Shown here one piece after another: positions 63,977 to 64,000 of a DNA stretch of 64,000 nt. The notes below the pieces were generated by a model. The model saw nothing but the letters and a program-made list of their open reading frames with translations. It did no database searches and was not told where the DNA came from. The position numbers and the translations under genes are program-made. Positions within the stretch are counted from its first letter, which is position 1; each line of letters opens with the position of its first letter. Source of the DNA: Pseudomonadota bacterium (GTDB lineage Bacteria; Pseudomonadota; Alphaproteobacteria; Caulobacterales; Caulobacteraceae). The DNA lies in NCBI GenBank assembly GCA_963205025.1, contig CAUJHO010000013.1:22255-86254 (forward strand). The letters run 5' to 3'.

Positions 63977-64000
63977 CGACGGGGCGCCGGCCTCCGTTAG

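Overview
The window is a GC-rich, densely packed stretch of an alphaproteobacterial chromosome, most probably from Caulobacteraceae and plausibly Brevundimonas. The reasons are the hemE-linked origin-like region with CtrA-type TTAA repeats, perfect parS sites beside mnmE-mnmG-rsmG-parA-parB, an NtrZ-like periplasmic protein in the holA-lptE-leuS neighbourhood, and GANTC (CcrM-type) sites in the candidate origin. The lineage call is inference from gene content; no database was searched. I found no tRNA, rRNA, CRISPR array, integrase or transposase.

Layout. 1-7.7 kb: end of pnp with its terminator, a small DUF6489 gene, then mnmE, mnmG, rsmG, parA and parB, with two perfect parS sites in the gaps (1860 and 3459). 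7.8-18.7 kb: holA-lptE-leuS-DUF3576 lipoprotein operon, ntrZ, a conserved unknown, a serine hydrolase, rarD, asd and zapE. 18.8-27.8 kb: AI-2E family permease, HerA-like ATPase, mltA-tim44 pair, secB, a 56-bp tandem palindromic repeat, and the dnaQ-coaE-aroE-maf-PPSR set reading leftward. 27.83-28.29 kb: candidate chromosomal origin. 28.3-33.1 kb: hemE-hemH-hemJ, rho and dapB reading rightward. 33.1-39.6 kb: dut, a lipoprotein with a polymorphic-toxin-like tail, ahcY with a palindromic operator and strong terminator, an M61-like protease, mutM, DUF1697 and a membrane protein. 39.6-48.6 kb: lipid A/Kdo genes (lpxK, waaA, DUF374 acyltransferase, msbA), a divergent CX5R phosphatase, DUF4170, cysQ-like, pmbA, a lipoprotein and a MAPEG protein. 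48.6-55.1 kb: an M14 peptidase and four paralogous membrane proteins in two tandem pairs around an SDR-AraC operon. 55.1-63.9 kb: ubiD, gamma-glutamyltransferase, DUF1178, amidohydrolase, glutaredoxin, comF, methyltransferase and an S46 peptidase.

How it fits together. The origin-like region and the ParABS centromere system lie about 20 kb apart, so this is an origin-proximal segregation and replication domain also carrying holA, dnaQ and many housekeeping genes. Around the origin the nearest genes diverge, as expected for leading-strand transcription, whereas pnp-mnmE-mnmG-parAB would be transcribed against the leftward fork. The least explained part is 50.4-55.2 kb: a four-member membrane protein family of unknown function, one pair of which sits in a 1.5-kb block flanked by a perfect 31-bp direct repeat derived from the 3' end of ubiD, next to an SDR-AraC operon preceded by two 15-bp direct repeats spaced 21 bp apart.
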